From Tritrichomonas musculus (Eukaryota; Parabasalia; Tritrichomonadida; Tritrichomonadidae), in the NCBI GenBank assembly GCA_039105265.1, contig JAPFFF010000009.1, positions 4,154,001-4,218,000 on the forward strand: a stretch of 64,000 nucleotides of DNA. Reading direction: 5' to 3'. Below, piece after piece: positions 62,526 to 64,000 of this stretch. The notes under the pieces are model-generated. The model saw only the letters and a program-made list of their open reading frames with translations, did not search any database and was not told the DNA's origin. Position numbers and translations under genes: made by a program. Each line of letters begins with the position of its first letter. The stretch's first letter is position 1.

Positions 62526-62591
62526 AATCAAAAACGATAAGACAGAGGTGTGAATTAAATTTAACCTTTGGGTGTCTTATCGTTTTTGATT
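62526..62591. repeat. 19-bp perfect inverted repeat (hairpin)
   Basis: AATCAAAAACGATAAGACA at 62526-62544 is followed, after 28 nt, by its exact reverse complement at 62573-62591. It could be a small MITE remnant or an RNA hairpin between two minus-strand genes. Confidence 0.75.
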
Positions 62592-62832
62592 TGATCTACT
62601 ATTTTTGAAACAAAATCTGCATTTTTTACAACATTTAAATTTGAAAGAATTTAAGAAAATATTATATGAGGTTTAAGAAAATTGAATGTGCTGAATTTGT
62701 CCTAAAAAAAGTCTTCCTTTAGTTTATTGGCATTTATAAGTCGTTAATAAAACTTTTTATTCAATTTTAAAACATAATTATCTGTTGAGCATTCAAATAT
62801 ATATATATATATTTAGTTAGTTAGTTAGTTAA

Positions 62833-62834
62833 TT

Positions 62835-62881
<47 letters not shown>

Positions 62882-64000
62882 ATTTCTAATGAATCTTGAG
62901 TATCATCATCGTTGTTCTCTGAATCAGATTTATGATTTTTTCCGAATCTTACAACGATGACAACTAATATAGCAAAAACTGCCAATGCAGAAGCAGCCGC
63001 CATCAAATTATTTGTCAAAAATGTTAAATAATTTGACCATTTGTTATTTGAATCACTCCTGATCATGAAACTGGCAGCATTCTTATTATTATTTTCAAAA
63101 CTGCGCGATTTCACAATGAAGCTCTTTTCATTGAGGGCCCTGCATTCAATATAGTGTGAACCGTTATTTAGTTCACCTCTAAAATTGCACCTCATGATTT
63201 CCAATTTTCCAATTTCAATCGAGCTTTCATAGAGAATAGAGCTTTCGCTATCTTTCATTTGGTGAAAACTGCGATCTGAAATCAACAATAACTGCAGAGA
63301 ATTTTGTTTATCTAATTGAACAGCACTCAAACCGCCATCATAATCGTTTGTTACTTTTATTAAGCTTCCTTTGTTTGAACTTGTGAAAGTGCATGATGTT
63401 TACATTTTTAACAGTTAAGAAAATCGCTGACCCTCCATTTTCACTTTCAGAAGAAGAAGAAGAGCCTGAAAGGAGTGAATTTTCTGTAAAAGTGCAATGA
63501 ATGATGTTTACAGCGTTACGTTCGGATGCTGAATAAACGTAAATGGCGCCACCGAATAAAGCTTGGCATTCGACAAATTTCAAATCTTCAAGATCAACAT
63601 TATTTGAGAGTGATACTGTGTTTTTGATATAAACTGCGCCGCCCCCACCAGAATATGGCACGCACTTTTTGAATTGGGCTTTTTTACAGTTAACACCGCA
63701 GTTGGTTATGTGAAGTGCGCCACCACTTTGTTGTTGTTTAACATCGGTGAAATCCGATCTTATTACGGTAATAAGAGCTGTTTTGTCAGTTTTGCCATCA
63801 TGGTCACAGCGTTGGTTAATGACGGTTGGCGTTAGATCATCAAATGTTATCACTGAGCATGAGGAATCAGGGGTTATTTGGTCGTCAGGAATTGAAGGTG
63901 TTGCCTGAAAGTCCTTGTCAAAATCGAAGTCAATATATACATCTGTGTTGTTTTGAAATTTGTCACCAACAATGTTTTTAAAAAAAACGTTATTTTGTAA
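62833..64000 (-). pseudogene. Pmp-like surface membrane protein, partial, with one frameshift and a poly-Lys tail
   Basis: Open from the right edge: FDFDKDFQATPSIPDDQITP, then Pmp-type units (SGGALHITNCGVNCKKAQFK; GGGGAVYIKNTVSL; FVECQALFGGAIYVYSASE; IIHCTFTENS). Near 63395-63405 the frame shifts by one base (HCTFTSSNKG is in the next frame) and goes on to a membrane segment (MAAASALAVFAILVVIVVRF) and a short acidic cytoplasmic part. The last ~13 residues are Lys, encoded by the 41-nt T run at 62837-62877. GGAI and FxxC/N repeats define Pmp-like trichomonad surface proteins. The frameshift may be real or an assembly slip. Confidence 0.7.
62837..62877. repeat. 41-nt T run inside the end of a coding region
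   Basis: Encodes a poly-Lys C-terminus on the minus strand. TTAG tetranucleotide repeats (62814-62836) and an AT dinucleotide run lie next to it. Confidence 0.9.

Noticed and set aside
1-64000. Reassignment of TAA or TAG to an amino acid
   Set aside because: Most intact genes here end in TAA, and the in-frame stops are few and isolated, so the standard code fits better.

Overview
This window looks like nuclear DNA of a trichomonad (parabasalid) protist, most like the AT-rich genome of Tritrichomonas; that assignment is inference from gene families. The sequence is strongly AT-rich with long homopolymer runs. It carries families typical of these parasites: BspA-like LRR_5 repeats joined to a DUF3447-type ankyrin region, a protein kinase fused to Sel1 repeats, BTB/coiled-coil/F5-8C-like proteins, Pmp-like surface proteins with single membrane anchors, and PPP phosphatases. 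No introns, rRNA genes, CRISPR arrays or bacterial-type signals were seen. Many host genes are broken by single stops or one-base frame changes, often at homopolymers.

Layout. 1-7.4 kb: a partial thioredoxin-fold membrane protein, an Asn-rich coiled-coil protein and two divergent PPP phosphatase genes. 7.4-14.2 kb: decayed repeat-family genes (an LRR_5 relic, a DUF3447+LRR_5 gene with two breaks, and a truncated kinase-Sel1 gene). 14.26-41.52 kb: a DNA transposon whose two ends carry copies of a 17-bp motif (CGCCGACCAAGTTGCAA). It encodes one long minus-strand protein that joins a USP-like (peptidase C19) domain to a Tc1/mariner/IS630-type DDE transposase. A 22-kb Polinton/Maverick has inserted into this gene (16193-38316, 6-bp target duplication CCAGCA) and splits it. 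41.5-50.4 kb: a small Cys-rich zinc-ribbon-like gene and a decayed duplicate of it, a predicted prenylated protein, and a decayed coiled-coil repeat gene. 50.4-64 kb: three BTB-type genes, a surface protein with about 50 FTxSxx hexapeptides, two MITE-like elements, and a partial Pmp-like surface protein running off the right edge.

The Polinton looks whole and young: its 615-bp terminal inverted repeats are nearly identical and the main genes are open. It has integrase, packaging ATPase, major capsid protein, candidate minor capsid protein(s), protein-primed DNA polymerase B, a very large fibre-like protein and an HNH endonuclease gene. No maturation protease of the usual adenovirus type was recognised. 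Three of its proteins (21199-22308, 26392-27381 and the polymerase) share a ~55-residue N-terminal module that I cannot name. The most unusual items are that module, the USP-transposase fusion, and the long hairpin at each Polinton end.
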